Part shown: piece by piece, positions 13,131 to 24,924 of the stretch
How the letters are laid out: each line of letters opens with the position of its first letter
How positions within the stretch are numbered: the stretch's first letter is position 1
Assembly: GCA_032173965.1 (NCBI GenBank)
Contig: JAVUNC010000006.1
Coordinates: 19,710,370-19,774,369 of the forward strand
Direction: 5' to 3'
DNA: 64,000 nt
DNA from: Sitta carolinensis
Lineage: Eukaryota; Chordata; Aves; Passeriformes; Sittidae
Position numbers and translations under genes: made by a program
The notes under the pieces: model-generated
Told to the model about the DNA's origin: nothing
What the model saw: only the letters and a program-made list of their open reading frames with translations
Database searches by the model: none

Positions 13131-13560
13131 CCCGGTGATCCCGGGGTGTCCCGGGCCGCTCCCCGCGCCTGCGCGCTGCCGCCGGAAGGCGCGGCCCGCG
13201 CGGCGGATGTTGCGGCGGGAGGCGGCGGCGGGAGGCGGCGGGCGGCTCGGCGGAGCGGCGGGGCCGCGGTAGGAGCGGGCCGGGCTCGGAGGGACGCGGG
13301 GCGGGCTCGGGCCGGGCCGGTAACGGCGCCGGGCAGCGCTCGGGCGGGCGCGATGTCGCGACAGTTGTGCGTGTCGTGAGGAGCCCCCCCCTCCCCGGGC
13401 CCGCCCTGCGCTCGGGCATGTCGCGACAGAAGAATGTGTCGTGAGGAGCCCCCGCCTGCTCGCCGCGGTGTGTGAGGGAGGTGGGCAGAGCGCGCTGGGC
13501 TCGGGGGCTGCGGGCAGCTGAGGGGAAATGGCGAAGGGACACGGCCCGGCGTGTCTGAGG
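13130..13560 (+). promoter_or_regulatory. KLHDC2: CpG island, probable KLHDC2 promoter and first non-coding exon
   Basis: A dense CpG region begins at the array edge and includes ggaggcggcgg clusters. The KLHDC2 ATG at 14593 lies just after a good acceptor (tgtgcctgtgctgcag at 14566-14581), so an upstream non-coding exon is expected, and this island is the obvious place for it. Candidate donors are GTAGGA at 13269, GTAACG at 13320, and GTGAGG after each MSRQ mini-ORF. I cannot choose between them. Confidence 0.65.
13353..13452 (+). repeat. 65-bp duplication with two 8-residue mini-ORFs and CGCG palindromes
   Basis: ATGTCGCGACAG begins at 13353 and again at 13418, and both copies end in GTGTCGTGAGGAGCCCCC. 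Each gives an ATG-to-TGA ORF of eight codons, MSRQLCVS and MSRQKNVS. Each contains the palindrome TGTCGCGACA (13354-13363 and 13419-13428). They lie in the probable KLHDC2 leader or promoter. Confidence 0.75.
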
Positions 13561-14104
13561 GGGAATGAATAATAGAATATTATACATTATATATGAATAT
13601 CGTATACGTGTTATTTCTCCGAAGCGGTGAAGACACCGCTAGCTCAAAGCAGGCCGGTTTCACGGAGCTGTGGGCAAGGCTTGCTAATCTAAATTAGAAA
13701 TCATAATTAAAGCTCGCAGATAACGCCTCGAACGTAGCGCAGCGTCTCCGTGGCGGGAGCGATTAAAATAAAACAGCAAAAAAAAAAAAAAAAAATCCTT
13801 GAGGAGCGGAGTGTGGGAATAGCCAACCCGGAGTGTACTTTAGTCCGACTAAGGTCCTTTTCCCTGGCTTTTCTGGGCGGTTTGGTTCCCGGAGCTTTGG
13901 GTCTGATTTGTCTGGGGATCGGCGTTCTGCCGGCTTTGGAGCAGGGCAGTGGCTCCGGGCGGTTTTGTGTAGGATTACTGACATCGTCCTGCCCTGACCG
14001 CCTGTGGTTTGTGTGGGGGACACTGAAAAGCTCCAGGATTTGCTGCTGGTGTAGGCAGAGCTGTCAGATTTATTCCGCTTTGGATTGTTTGTGGGGTTGT
14101 TTGA

Positions 14105-14240
14105 CATTGTGGAATGGTGTGGGTTGGAAGGGACCGTAATGCTCATCTTGTCCATGATGACACCTTCCACTGTCCCGGGCTGCTCCAAACTCTGTCCAGC
14201 CTGGCCTTGGACACTTGCAGGGATTTAGGGACAGCCACAG
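14105..14240 (-). mobile_element. CR1 LINE 3' fragment
   Basis: Antisense CR1 tail: gtgtgggttggaagggaccg, then cttccactgtcccgggctgc, then gtccagcctggccttggaca. It lies in the 5' intron of KLHDC2. Confidence 0.8.
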
Positions 14241-14592
14241 CTTCTCTGGGGAAATCAAAGTCTTTATGGATAAGATTTTAAATATTTTTAAAAACGGACA
14301 CTTTGAATCGCATTGGCGACCGAAACCATTATCTGAGGAGTCCCCACCTGGAATATTTCTGACTCCAGCAGTGTATAGTTTTTCCCTCTGTGTTTCCAAG
14401 CCCTGCACCGTGTCAGGGGAGGTTTAGGTGGAAATCAGAGAAAGGTGCTGGCACTGCCCAGGGCACGGTGACATTCCCGAGGCTGCCGAGCTCCAGGGGA
14501 TGCGCAGGGTGGGATTACTGGCGGGGCCAGGAGCTTCCCTGGCTGATCCAGCCGCGGGAATTCCGTGTGCCTGTGCTGCAGCACGTCCCGAC

Positions 14593-17500
14593 ATGGCCGA
14601 TGAGAACGAGGAGCTGCCGGCCGACGAGGAGCTGCCTGCGCCGGCCGAGGAGGGCTTCGAGCAGCTGGAGAACGACAGCCCCGCGGAGCGCAGCGGGCAC
14701 GTGGCCGTCACCGACGGGCGCTGCATGTACGTCTGGGGAGGATACAAGGTACAGCAGCTCTGCAGCAGCCTGGGAACTGCGGCCCACAACCTGCGAAATC
14801 GTTCCTCCCCCGGAACGCAGCGGCAGCTCCAGCGAACGATTTGTAACACGGCTTTCCTCCGGGCTGTTTTGCAGCGTTGAAATCATCACGGGTGTTAAAG
14901 CTTGGCAGATACGGGGATTTAATTTTTTTTTTTTTTTGGGGTGTTGTTTGCCTTTGGCGAAGGGTGAAGGGAATATTGTCTGATTGGAATCGTGCAGCCT
15001 GGGAGTGGTGATTTTATTTGCACAACTGTGGTTTAGGGTTTGTTGTTGTCACGCTGGGGGGGGGGTGTGCGTGTGCTGCAGCACCAATGAAATCATTTCA
15101 GTGACAAGACCATTGTCAATGAACTCAGTAAATAAACTGCTGACATGGGGGGGTGGGGGAATGAAAAAGGAGATTTTGGCTCATTTCTGCTCCCTGGCTC
15201 AGGCTATAAAACAGAGGTTTAGCCTCCATTTATCCCTGTCTGGCTCTGATTGTCCCCAGTAGGGGCTGATTCCTGCTCTCCGTGCAGGTGGGAGGCACAG
15301 GAGTGTGGGAAGTACAGGCACTGCTTCTCCCAAGAGCTGTGCTGTCATTAGGTCCCAGAGGGGCTGTGAACATTCCCAGGAGTCTGTAATCCCGTGTGTC
15401 AAACATCCTTCTAACACAGCTTTTCCTTCTCTAACCTGTCCTGCAGAATGCCCAGGTCCGGGGATTTTATGATTTCTACCTGCCTAGGGATGAAATATGG
15501 ATCTACAACATGGAAACTGGAAGATGGTACAGTAAATCATTAATTTGGGAAAAAAATTTGATAAATCCTTACATTGGTGTGGAAAGCACACTGAGGGACT
15601 GAGCAGGAGAGAATTCCCTGATTTTGTTCCCACCTATCAAACTGTTGCAAAAAATGTGTAAAATATTTCAGGTTTAGTGTTTTGTTTTTTTTTTTTTTTC
15701 TGTGAAAAGCATTCAGTGTGTTTTTCCAGGATGAAGTAGTAGAGGCAGCTGGGACAGGCAGCCTGGATAGGAGTGTGTGGTCACCTCTGTGAGGTGTTTT
15801 GGGATTGCTGGGATAGGCTAGGGCAGCTGGAAATTGTGTTTGTACCACTTTTGGTGCCAGTGGTGGTCAGGCAATCCCTGTTGAGTTTTTGGCCTTTTCA
15901 GGAGTTGTTTTTAAAGGTTGATGCAGCCCAAGGAGCTGCTCAGTGCTCTGCGGGAAGTGGGATCCCAGCCCTCCCTGGGGTCAGGGACACCCTTGGGCAT
16001 GGGCTGGAATCTCCTCTCTGTGGTTTCCAAACAGGAAAAATCCAGGAGCACAGTGAACACCTGCAGTTTACACAGGTGAATCCTCTTTGCCTGAGGATTC
16101 TGAGCATTCCAGCCTCCTGAGCTGGGCAGATGGCATTCCCACTCCCCAAAAAAACCCCGTGTTTTAACTAAACTGCCTTTTCCCCACCCCTCCATCAGAG
16201 CAGAGCAGTTCTGTGAATTGTTACACCCGACAAAGTGGGAAGGACTGAGAGCTGCTGTACTGACCCCCCTGCAAACAGCCCCCCCTCCTTGCTGGCTGGG
16301 AGCAGGTGAATTCCCCCCTGGTTTTGCAGGAAGAAGAGCAAGACAGAGGGAGATGTTCCCCCCTCCATGTCTGGCAGCTGTGCCGTGTGTGTGGACAGAG
16401 TGGTTTATCTCTTCGGGGGCACCACGCCCGCGGCAACACCAACAAGGTCAGCAATTCCTTTGTCTCCTCCTTTCCCCCGGGCATCCCGCCCTGGAAGCTT
16501 CTCCTGTCCTTGTGCAATCCCCCTGAGCAGCTGGATTGTGTCCCTGCCTCTGAGCTGGCTGATTTTAAAAGATGGGAATTGCCAGAGTTGAATAATATCA
16601 GGGATTGGTCTGGAACTTGTCTGGGGTGGCTTGAAGTGTTTCTCTTCTCTGTGGTAATCCCAAAATCATTTAGGATGGAAAAGTCCTCCAGGATCACTGA
16701 CCCATCACCCCCCTTCAGCTGGAATTAATTAATGATATTTTCTGACAGTCTGGCCGTGTGGTTTATTAATTAACTTATTAATGAAATAGGTTTGGTCTAT
16801 ATAAATACGTAGTTTATATATTTAAGATCATATATTTCATATGTAAATAAAAACTAGGAGTTCAAGGGAGTTTTTGCAGGCAGCATGAAGCAAACCTCAT
16901 TTGTAAGGTGTGATTTCTTCCCTTCCTGCTGTGGCATTTCAGCTCTTGTATGGAAGTGTAGCAGCTGGCTCTCTTCCTGTACAATAACATAAACACAGAG
17001 AAGAGCTAATACTGTAAAAAAACATTACTTTGTAAACTTTTAAACCATTTTTTAGGCAGTTGTGCTCTCTACACACCTTTATTGTAACCCACAGCAGCGT
17101 TGGGATGCTGAAGCTCTGTGTCCAGAAAGGTGTAAAAGGTGTTGGAGTCTGCAGAAAGGTCGGGATTTGTGAGCTGACATTTTGTTGCAAATATTTTCAG
17201 TGCTCTACTTTTCAGCTGGGAAAGGAACAATTCACTTACTACCATTTCTATACCAACACGTGTTAATTCAAAGTGGCTACTTTAACAGCAGACTTGAGCT
17301 TTAAGCTGACTGTGTGTTTAAAAAAATTCTCTTTATTTTCCCAGTTCTACATGTTAAATGCCAGATCCACGGACAGAGTGCTGCAGTGGGTGAGAGTGGA
17401 GTGCCAGGGGGTGCCCCCCTCATCCAAGGACAAGCTGGGGGTGTGGGTGCACAAGAACAGGTGAGGCCCCAGCGAGGGCTCTGCTCTCTCTTGGCTTCTC

Positions 17501-20500
17501 CCTCCTCCTCCCTGCAGTCCCAGTGGGAGAGCTGGGAATGTTCCCTGGAGAGAGGAGAAGAGGAGAGGGAGAGCTCAGAGCCTGGAGGGGTCCAGGAGAG
17601 CTGGGGAGGGACTGGGGACAAGGGATGGGGGGACAGCACCCAGGGAATGGATGGAAACTGCCAGAGGGGAGATTGGGAATTGGGAATTCCTGGCTGGTCT
17701 GGAATTCCCAGAGCAGCTGTGGCTGCCCCTGGATCCCTGGCAGTGCCCCAGGCCAGGCTGGATGGGTTTGGAGCAGCCTGGCACAGTGGGAGGGGTCCCT
17801 GCCCATCCAGGGGTGGCACTGCTGGGATTTAAGCTCCCTTCCTACCCAAAGCCCCGTGGTGATGTTGGAGTTTAACCCTTGGCTGCTCTGGCCCCTGCAT
17901 GGGCACAGCTCCTCAGGGGATCCCTGCTGTGCGCCTGGCTGAGCCCCAGGCCAGGGCAGAACCCCTGGCTGTGCCTGCAGCTCTGCAGCTGCCCCGGTGC
18001 TGCAGGCTGTCCCTGCAGCTCTGCAGCTGCCCCGGTGCTGCAGGCTGTCCTGCAGCTGTGCAGCTGCCCCGGTGCTGCAGGCTGTCCCTGCAGCTCTGCA
18101 GCTGCCCCGGTGCTGCAGGCTGTCCCTGCAGCTGCCCCAGTGCTGCAGGCTGTCCCTGCAGCTCTGCAGCTGCCCCAGTGCTGCAGGCTGTCCCTGCAGC
18201 TGCCCCGGTGCTGCAGGCTGTCCCTGCAGCTGTGCAGCTGCCCCGGTGCTGCAGGCTGTCCCTGCAGCTGTGCAGCTGCCCCAGTGCTGCAGGCTGTCCC
18301 TGCAGCTGCCCCGGTGCTGCAGGCTGTCCCTGCAGCTGTGCAGCTGCCCCGGTGCTGCAGGCTGTCCCTGCAGCTGTGCAGCTGCCCCGGTGCTGCAGGC
18401 TGTCCCTGCAGCTGTGCAGCTGCCCCAGTGCTGCAGGCTGTCCCTGCAGCTGTGCAGCTGCCCCGGTGCTGCAGGCTGTCCCTGCAGCTGCTGCCCCGGT
18501 GCTGCAGGCTGTCCCTGCAGCTGTGCAGCTGCCCCGGTGCTGCAGGCTGTCCCTGCAGCTGCCCCGGTGCTGCAGGGCTCTCATTAATTAGGCTGTTTAA
18601 TTAGCTGCCCCTCCAGAATCCCGGTGGAATTGCTGGCAGGGAGAAAGCTCAGAGGGCATTCCCAGGCAGCAGAGCTGGGGGCTGAGGCTGCAGACCCAGA
18701 GCGGGGTTGGCTCAGGGTGTTTAGGAAATAAGATACTATTGATATATAAATATATACATCAAATATGTGTGCTTCGTTATTTTTATATTATTCATATTTT
18801 TATACTTATATTTGTATTTTTGTATTTTATATTTATAATTTATAATTTTTTTAATATATTTTTGTGGCTTTATGGTTTTATACTTATTTATATTTATCTT
18901 TTTCTACTTTGTATTTTTATATTTTATATTTTATTTTTATAATTACCTATATTTATATATTTCTTTTATATTTTTGTGCGTTTATGTACTTATATTTATA
19001 TTCTATATATTTATAATATTTATCTGTTTCTACTTATATTTGTATTTTTTTATTTTATATTTTATATTTATAATTACATATATAATTTTATATTTTTTAT
19101 TTTTATGCTTTTATGGGTTTATGTATTTATATTTATAGTATTTATATTTATAGTATTTATAGTATTTATATTCATGGTTTTGTATTTTATTTTTTTTTTA
19201 TAATTACATATATTTGTCTTTTATATTTTTATATTTTTGTGCTTTTATGGTTTTATGTATTTATATTTATATTATTTATATTTTTATACTTATATTTGTA
19301 TTTTTGTATTTTATATTTTATTTTTATAATTAAATATATTTATATATTTCTTTGATATTTTTATATTTTTGTGGGTTTATGGTTTCATGTATGTATATTT
19401 GTATTATTTATATTTATATTTTATACTTTTATTTTTATATTTTATACTTTATATTTATAATTACATATATTTACATATTTTTATATTTTTGTTGTTTATG
19501 ATTTTATTTATATTTATATTTTTCTATTTTATATTTTATTTTTGCAATTACATATATTTATATATCTTCTATATTTTTAATAATTTTGCAGTTTATGGTT
19601 TTACATATTCATATTTCTATTATTTATATTTGTATTTTTTTATATTTTTTTTTTACAATAACCTCTCTTTACACATTTCCTGTGTCTTTTTCTGGGTTTA
19701 TGTGCTGACATATTTCCATTCCTGCTAACACAGGTGAATTCCTCACAGCTCCTCTCCCTCTTTCCCTGCAGGCTCATTTTCTTTGGAGGCTATGGCTATT
19801 TTCCTGAAGGCAAGCAACGTGGAACCTTTGAATTTGATGAAACCTCTTTTTGGGTGAGTCACCCTGGGAGCCATTTCTGTTTAAACTTTTAATATTTCAG
19901 CAGTGCTTGATAAACTCCTTTCTTTCTGTGTTTTTATTTTGAAGAATTCAGGTCTTCCTAGAGGCTGGAACGACCACGTGCACGTTCTGGACCTGGAAAC
20001 GTTCACTTGGAGCCAGCCCATAACCACGGTAATTGCAGGCAGCTGCTCTGCTGGGGAGTGTCCCTGGAGCCATTCCCACCGGGATGAGCCCTTCCCTTTA
20101 CACAGAGCCCCTGCAGAAAGGGGAAATTTCCTCTGTGGTTTCTCTCTGCTTTGCACAGCCCGGGCTCTGCTGCCACCCGCAGTGCCAGGGGCCGGCTGCT
20201 GCCCGGCCCTGGGGGCTCAGTGCTGCTCAGCAGACAAGAATTAATCACTGCTAATTGCAAATGCCCTCGTTTGGGGTGTGCCAGCAGTGTCCGGGGTCAC
20301 TGTGATGCAGATAGGAACACACAGCAGCACACACAGCAGTGTTCAGGCAGAGAAGAGAGGAACTCTCCAGTTTATTGCTGATTTCATATATATCAGTTTC
20401 TGGACAGTGCCCAGAGATTGGACAGAGCAGTTCCCACCTCTCCATCCCCACTGCTCACTTGAGCAGTCCATCAGGTGAGATCTTTTACAAAGCAATGCAA

Positions 20501-23500
20501 ACATGATCCTTGTTTATCTCACAATTCATGAGAACTGACTCCATACACCCAAACAAATCAGGAGTTGATTTTCAGGGACAACAGTCCAGCAACAGGGAAA
20601 TGGGTGGTGCTGCCACCACAGGGTTGGAGGAAGGGAGCCACGAGGCAGCTCCACATTGCCAAAGAATTGCTCTGCTTGCTTCATGCAGGTCTCAGATAGT
20701 TCAGAAACTCAGGAAAAATGGGGTTTGATGGAATCCCAAGATGGTTTGGGTGGGAAGGGACCTTAAAACTCATCCAGTTCCACTCCTGCCATGGGCAGGG
20801 ACACCTCCCACCATCCCAGGCTGCTCCAAAGCCTGTCCAGTCTGGCTGGGGACACTTGATGATTTATGAATTTAAGGATTTATTATGTCACTCTCTCAGC
20901 CTGTCTTCTGTGGCTGAACCTTGTGCTAAAAGTACAATTTACACACTTGAAGAGAGAAAAAACAACCCCCATTTTTAATGAGTTCTCTGATCATCCATCC
21001 ATCAAAGCAGCCTGCACACAGGATGATTTCCTGGCTGTGTTTTCCTGGCTGTGTTTTTCCACCCTGCCCATCTGAGTGGGGCTGAGCCTCTCCTGTCTCA
21101 GTGACAGTCTCTGGTTTGTGCTGTGCCAGGGCAAGACCCCGTCCCCTCGAGCCGCTCACGCCTGCGCCACGGTCGGCAACCGCGGTTACGTCTTCGGAGG
21201 CAGATACAGGGTGAGCCCCGTGTGACCCCAGCCCCCAGAGCTGCCCAGGGCTCTGAGCCACCAGGGGCTCTGAGCCACCCTCTGCTCTCTTGTAGGAATC
21301 CAGAATGAACGACTTCTACTACCTGAACCTGGACACCTGGGAGTGGAACGAAATGTGGGTGCTCAGGCTCCACCCGCGGGAAGTTCTTTGTGTCTAAAGA
21401 AACGAAAGCTGGCCTTGGGTTCACTGCAGTGTGCTGCAGATGTCACAGAAATAATCAGAGCAGCACGGTTTTGCTGTCCCTGATGGTGATGTGGGGTGTT
21501 TTTGTTGCAATGCAGACTCACCCAAGGCGTCTGCCCCGTGGGCCGCTCGTGGCATTCCTTAACGCCCATTTCCTCGGATCACCTCTTCCTCTTTGGAGGA
21601 TTCACCACGGACAAGCAGCCCCTGAGTGAGTCATTCCAAAGGGATTTGGTGGTGCCTTTGTGCTCTGGAACAGCTGTGAACAGGAGCTTGGGAGGATTGC
21701 CTTGAATTCCTTCTGAATTCCTCCAACTCCTTCCACAGAGCAGGAGTTGCTGAGGGTGTGGAGACACCAGAACCTCCAGGAATTCATCTGCTCTAAAACT
21801 GTACCTAAAAGTGCAAATTGCAATTAGTGACAGCTTTACAATTCTTCACTCCCAGAAATCTCTGTTACGTTAAACACCTGTTGTCAAACAGGAAGCCAGG
21901 GTTTGATGAGATTTTTCCTAAAATATTTGATTTATCTAAGAACAGAAATGGGATGTGCTACACCAGAGTATTTGTGTTTTGCAGCAGCTTACAGAACTGA
22001 CAGCACCCCGGGTTTATCTGGATTCTGCTTGTTTTCAGGTGATGCCTGGATTTATTGTATCAGCAAGAACGAGTGGGTCCAGTTTGAGCATAACTACTCT
22101 GAAAAACCAAGGTATGGCAGAAAACTCCCTGGAAATTTGGTACAAAAGGAAGCACTTGGTGCTGGCTGTCAGAGAGAGGACACTGGTGCCTCTCTCCTTT
22201 TCCATATGGCCCAGAGCTGCAGGCTGTGGTGTGCTCCCAGAATTCTGGGGGAGAGCCACACAGGGCAGGCAGCCTGTGAAACAGCAGGAAACACAGAATT
22301 GTGGGTTCCTGCAGAGCTGGGATTTGGGGTTTAGTGCAGAGCTGGGATTTGGGGTTCCTGCAGAGCTGGGATTTGGGGTTTAGTGCAGAGCTGGGATTTG
22401 GAGTTCCTGCAGAGCTGGGATTTGGGGTTTAGTGCAGAGCTGGGATTTGGGGTTCCTGCAGAGCTGGGATTTGGGGTTTAGTGCAGAGCTGGGATTTGGG
22501 GTTCCTGCAGAGCTGGGATTTGGGGTTAGTGCAGAGTGGGATTTGGGGTTCCTGCAGAGCTGGGATTTGGGGTTCCTGCAGAGCTGGGATTTGGGGTTAG
22601 TGCAGAGCTGGGATTTACTTCATGCAGAGCTGGGATTTGGGGTTTAGTGCAGAGCTGGGATTTGGAGTTCCTGCAGAGCTGGGATTTGGGGTTAGTGCAG
22701 AGTGGGATTTGGGGTTAGTGCAGAGCTGGGATTTGGGGTTCCTGCAGAGCTGGGATTTGGGGTTAGTGCAGAGTGGGATTTGGGGTTCCTGCAGAGCTGG
22801 GATTTGGGGCTCCTGCAGAGCTGGGATTTGGGGTTAGTGCAGAGCTGGGATTTGGGGTTAGTGCAGAGCTGGGATTTGGGGCTCCTGCAGAGCTGGGATT
22901 TGGGATTTAGTGCAGAGCTGGGATTTGGGGTTTAGTGCATAGCTGGGATTTGGAGTTCCTGCAGAGCTGTTTTCTGTTCCCAGGCTGTGGCACACGGCCT
23001 GTGCCAGCGAGGAGGGCGAGGTCATCATCTTTGGGGGCTGTGCCAACAACCTCCTGGCCCATTCCAAAGCTGTGAGTTGGTTTTGAGCTTCCCCTTCCCG
23101 TGGGATCTGCAGTGCTGGATCTCCTGGGGATCACAAAGGTGCACACATGAAGCCTGTGGGGGAAATGCTTTGCTCGTGTCCAAAATCCCTCAAGGCAAAT
23201 TCAAGGCTTCCTCCAGTGTCCCTGCCCAGGGCAGGTTGGGATGGGATGAGCTTTAAGCTCCTTCCAACTCAAGCCCTTCTGGGATTCTCTGATTCCATGG
23301 TTGTGTGAGCCTGGGCTGCTTTGGCTCCTGGTGAGAACCCACAGCACCAATTCTCTCTCTCTGCAGGCTCACAGTAATGAAATCCTTGTGTTCTCCCTAC
23401 AACCGAGATCTCTTGTAAGGTAAGAGAGCAAGACTTGAGCATGGAACTGCTGTGGCCCAGCGTGGCTGGCAGGAGGGAATTCCTGGGAGGGTGGGGAGGC

Positions 23501-23934
23501 CCTGGCATGGCCAGGGCTGCCCCAGGATCCCTGCCAGTGCCCAAGGCCACGTTGGACAGACCTCAGAGCACTCTGGCATGGTGGAAGGTGATGGAAAAAG
23601 GGTGGGATGGGATGGGATTGAAGGTCCTTCCACCCAAACCATCCTGAGATTTTAAGACGAGTGTGGGGCACTGTTACCATCAGTTCCCAAACACCGGGAG
23701 ACGTTCCTGCCTCTCCCGCCCGCCCCGGGGCTGGGGCTGAGCTCCCCTCAGCACCTTGGGCTCTGCTGGGAGGCTCCAGCTCGCTGCTGACAGCAGCCCC
23801 GTGTTCCCAGGCTGTGCCTCGAGGCCGTGATCTGCTTCAAGGAGATGCTGGCCAGCTCGTGGCACTGCCTGCCCAAGCACCTGCTGCACAGCGTGAACCA
23901 GCGCTTCGGCAGCAACAACACCTCGGGCTCCTGA
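14593..23934 (+). CDS. KLHDC2: KLHDC2, kelch domain-containing protein 2
   Basis: Coding exons: 14593-14748, 15447-15526, 16330-16446, 17345-17460, 19772-19853, 19945-20028, 21130-21210, 21296-21354, 21516-21625, 22039-22111, 22984-23071, 23367-23419, 23811-23934 (TGA 23932-23934). All introns are GT-AG. The ATG is chosen because MADENEELPADEELP matches the acidic N-terminus of the family and follows an acceptor by 11 bases. Kelch motifs include AERSGHVAVTDGR, SMSGSCAVCVDRVVYLFGG, RLIFFGGYGYFPEG, RGWNDHVHVLDLETFTW, SPRAAHACATVGNRGYVFGG, GRSWHSLTPISSDHLFLFGG and LWHTACASEEGEVIIFGG. The tail LEAVICFKEMLASSW leads to FGSNNTSGS at the end. The length is about 406 residues, as in human. KLHDC2 is the CUL2 receptor for C-terminal Gly-Gly degrons. 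Every phase fits except exon 16330-16446, which is one base short (separate entry), so as written the frame breaks at about residue 107. Confidence 0.97.
16330..16446 (+). other. KLHDC2: KLHDC2 exon with 1-nt deletion in a G-run
   Basis: The exon is entered with a W codon split TG|G, and the next exon (17345) starts in phase 0, so its length must be 1 modulo 3 (118). It is 117. The G-run at 16415-16419 has five G. Upstream of it the frame reads VDRVVYLFGG. Downstream the expected HHARGNTNK is readable only one base over. One missing G, in the assembly or in the animal, explains everything. Confidence 0.9.
17490..17870 (+). mobile_element. CR1 LINE 3' fragment
   Basis: Sense CR1 tail with gagcagctgtggctgcccct, ccaggccaggctgga, gcacagtgggaggggtccct and gatttaagctcccttcc. 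About 380 bp, in the KLHDC2 intron after exon 17345-17460. Confidence 0.85.
17958..18582. repeat. GC-rich minisatellite (CTGCAGCTGCCCCGGTGCTG unit)
   Basis: Roughly 600 bp of 27-42 bp units built from CTGCAGCTGCCCC(G/A)GTGCTG and CAGGCTGTCCCTGCAG, with or without CTGTGCAG. Many unit lengths are multiples of three, so long open frames occur on both strands (about 190-240 codons). None has a start context, splice context or family resemblance. Confidence 0.92.
18728..19725. repeat. 1 kb TA-rich low-complexity tract
   Basis: Almost pure A/T of the pattern TATATTTTTATATTT with periodic TTTTATGG and TTTTTGTG islands. Those islands suggest a much older 80-130 bp unit. The hydrophobic open frames (F, I, Y, L rich) are composition artefacts. 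It ends about 45 bp before the acceptor of exon 19772-19853. Confidence 0.9.
20735..20870 (-). mobile_element. CR1 LINE 3' fragment
   Basis: gatggtttgggtgggaaggg, aaaactcatccagttccac, atgggcagggacacctccca and gctgctccaaagcctgtcca form the antisense of a well-preserved CR1 3' end. Confidence 0.9.
22290..22975 (+). repeat. 24/25-bp minisatellite abutting KLHDC2 exon 22984-23071
   Basis: About 27 units of CAGAGCTGGGATTTGGGGTT followed by CCTG or TAGTG. The two unit types alternate irregularly. The last unit ends within 30 bp of the true acceptor (cccag at 22979-22983). The unit with TTCCTGCAG resembles a weak splice acceptor each time. Confidence 0.92.
23210..23300 (+). mobile_element. CR1 LINE 3' tail fragment
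   Basis: gtccctgcccagggcaggtt, gatgagctttaagctccttc and tgggattctctgattccatg are a sense CR1 end including the degenerate ATTCTATG tail. Confidence 0.75.
23460..23660 (+). mobile_element. CR1 LINE 3' fragment
   Basis: Contains ttcctgggagggtggggagg, aggatccctgccagtgccca, ggcatggtggaaggtgatgg and ggtccttccacccaaaccat. Sense CR1 in the last KLHDC2 intron. Confidence 0.8.
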
Positions 23935-24029
23935 GCCGCCCGGCCCCGCCCCCGCCCGTAGGTAGTCGCTTCTCCCCTCCCGTGCATGTCAATGGCCTAG
24001 AGAGATCCTATTTTTGTGTGAGATGTTCC

Positions 24030-24035
24030 AATAAA
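24030..24035 (+). promoter_or_regulatory. KLHDC2: KLHDC2 proximal poly(A) signal
   Basis: AATAAA lies 96 bp after the TGA, in the context gttccaataaatgtattg. It gives a very short 3' UTR. Confidence 0.8.
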
Positions 24036-24228
24036 TGTATTGAATGCCAGAGGAGATGAGCCTGAGCTTAAGCTGCAAAGCAGGGCCGGGGTTGTGCAGC
24101 CCGAGGGGGGCATGTCTGTGGGGACGGGAGCTGGGAATGCCGAGCACACCACGCCTCTGGAGTGCTGCTTAGGTCGTGTTTAGTGCACAGCTTCACGTTT
24201 TGCCATCGATGCTTAAGGTCAGAGCAGC

Positions 24229-24640
24229 AGGATCTGGAAGTTAGAAGCAGATCTGGATGTTAGAAGCAGATCTGGACGTTAGAAGCAGATCTGGACGTTA
24301 GAAGCAGATCTGGATGTTAGAAGCAGATCTGGACGTTAGAAGCAGATCTGGAAGTTAGAAGCAGATCTGGACGTTAGAAGCAGATCTGAGCGTTAGAAGC
24401 AGATCTGGACGTTAGAAGCAGATCTGGAAGTTAGAAGCAGATCTGGATGTTAGAAGCAGATCTGGACGTTAGAAGCAGATCTGGACGTTAGAAGCAGATC
24501 TGGATGTTAGAAGCAGATCTGGACGTTAGAAGCAGATCTGGAAGTTAGAAGCAGATCTGGACGTTAGAAGCAGATCTGGACGTTGGAAGCAGATCTGAGC
24601 GTTAGAAGCAGATCTGGATGTTAGAAGCAGATCTGGACGT
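24229..24640 (+). repeat. 19-bp minisatellite downstream of KLHDC2
   Basis: About 21 units of ATCTGGACGTTAGAAGCAG with variants at the CG (GG(A/T)(C/A/T)G). Each unit carries AGATCT. It would lie in the 3' UTR if the distal poly(A) signal is used. Confidence 0.92.
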
Positions 24641-24924
24641 TGTCCCATTGTCGGTCGATAAACTGTCGTAAACCTTGAGATGTTAAAGCACCACTACTCT
24701 CTGCTTGGCTGTAGTTTGGGGGTTTTGTTTTTTGGGGTTTTTTTTTTTGGAATTTTTATGTTGTGGAACTTCAGTTGTGAGCCTTAGGTAGCAGATATTC
24801 TGCCCTGTGAGTGTCACTGAGAGTGCTGTGCCCATTCCCAGCCCTGTGGGGACACGGGGCCAGGGCCGGGCTGTGCTGCTGTGGGGAAGGGGGGGATCAT
24901 GTTTTAAGCTGTCTTCAAAAAACA

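Noticed and set aside
17879..18604. Long open frames on both strands, cysteine- and proline-rich
   Set aside because: They come from a minisatellite whose unit lengths are mostly multiples of three; all frames are open at once.
18739..19728. Hydrophobic open frames resembling membrane proteins
   Set aside because: Pure TA-rich low-complexity DNA; F/I/Y/L bias is forced by composition.
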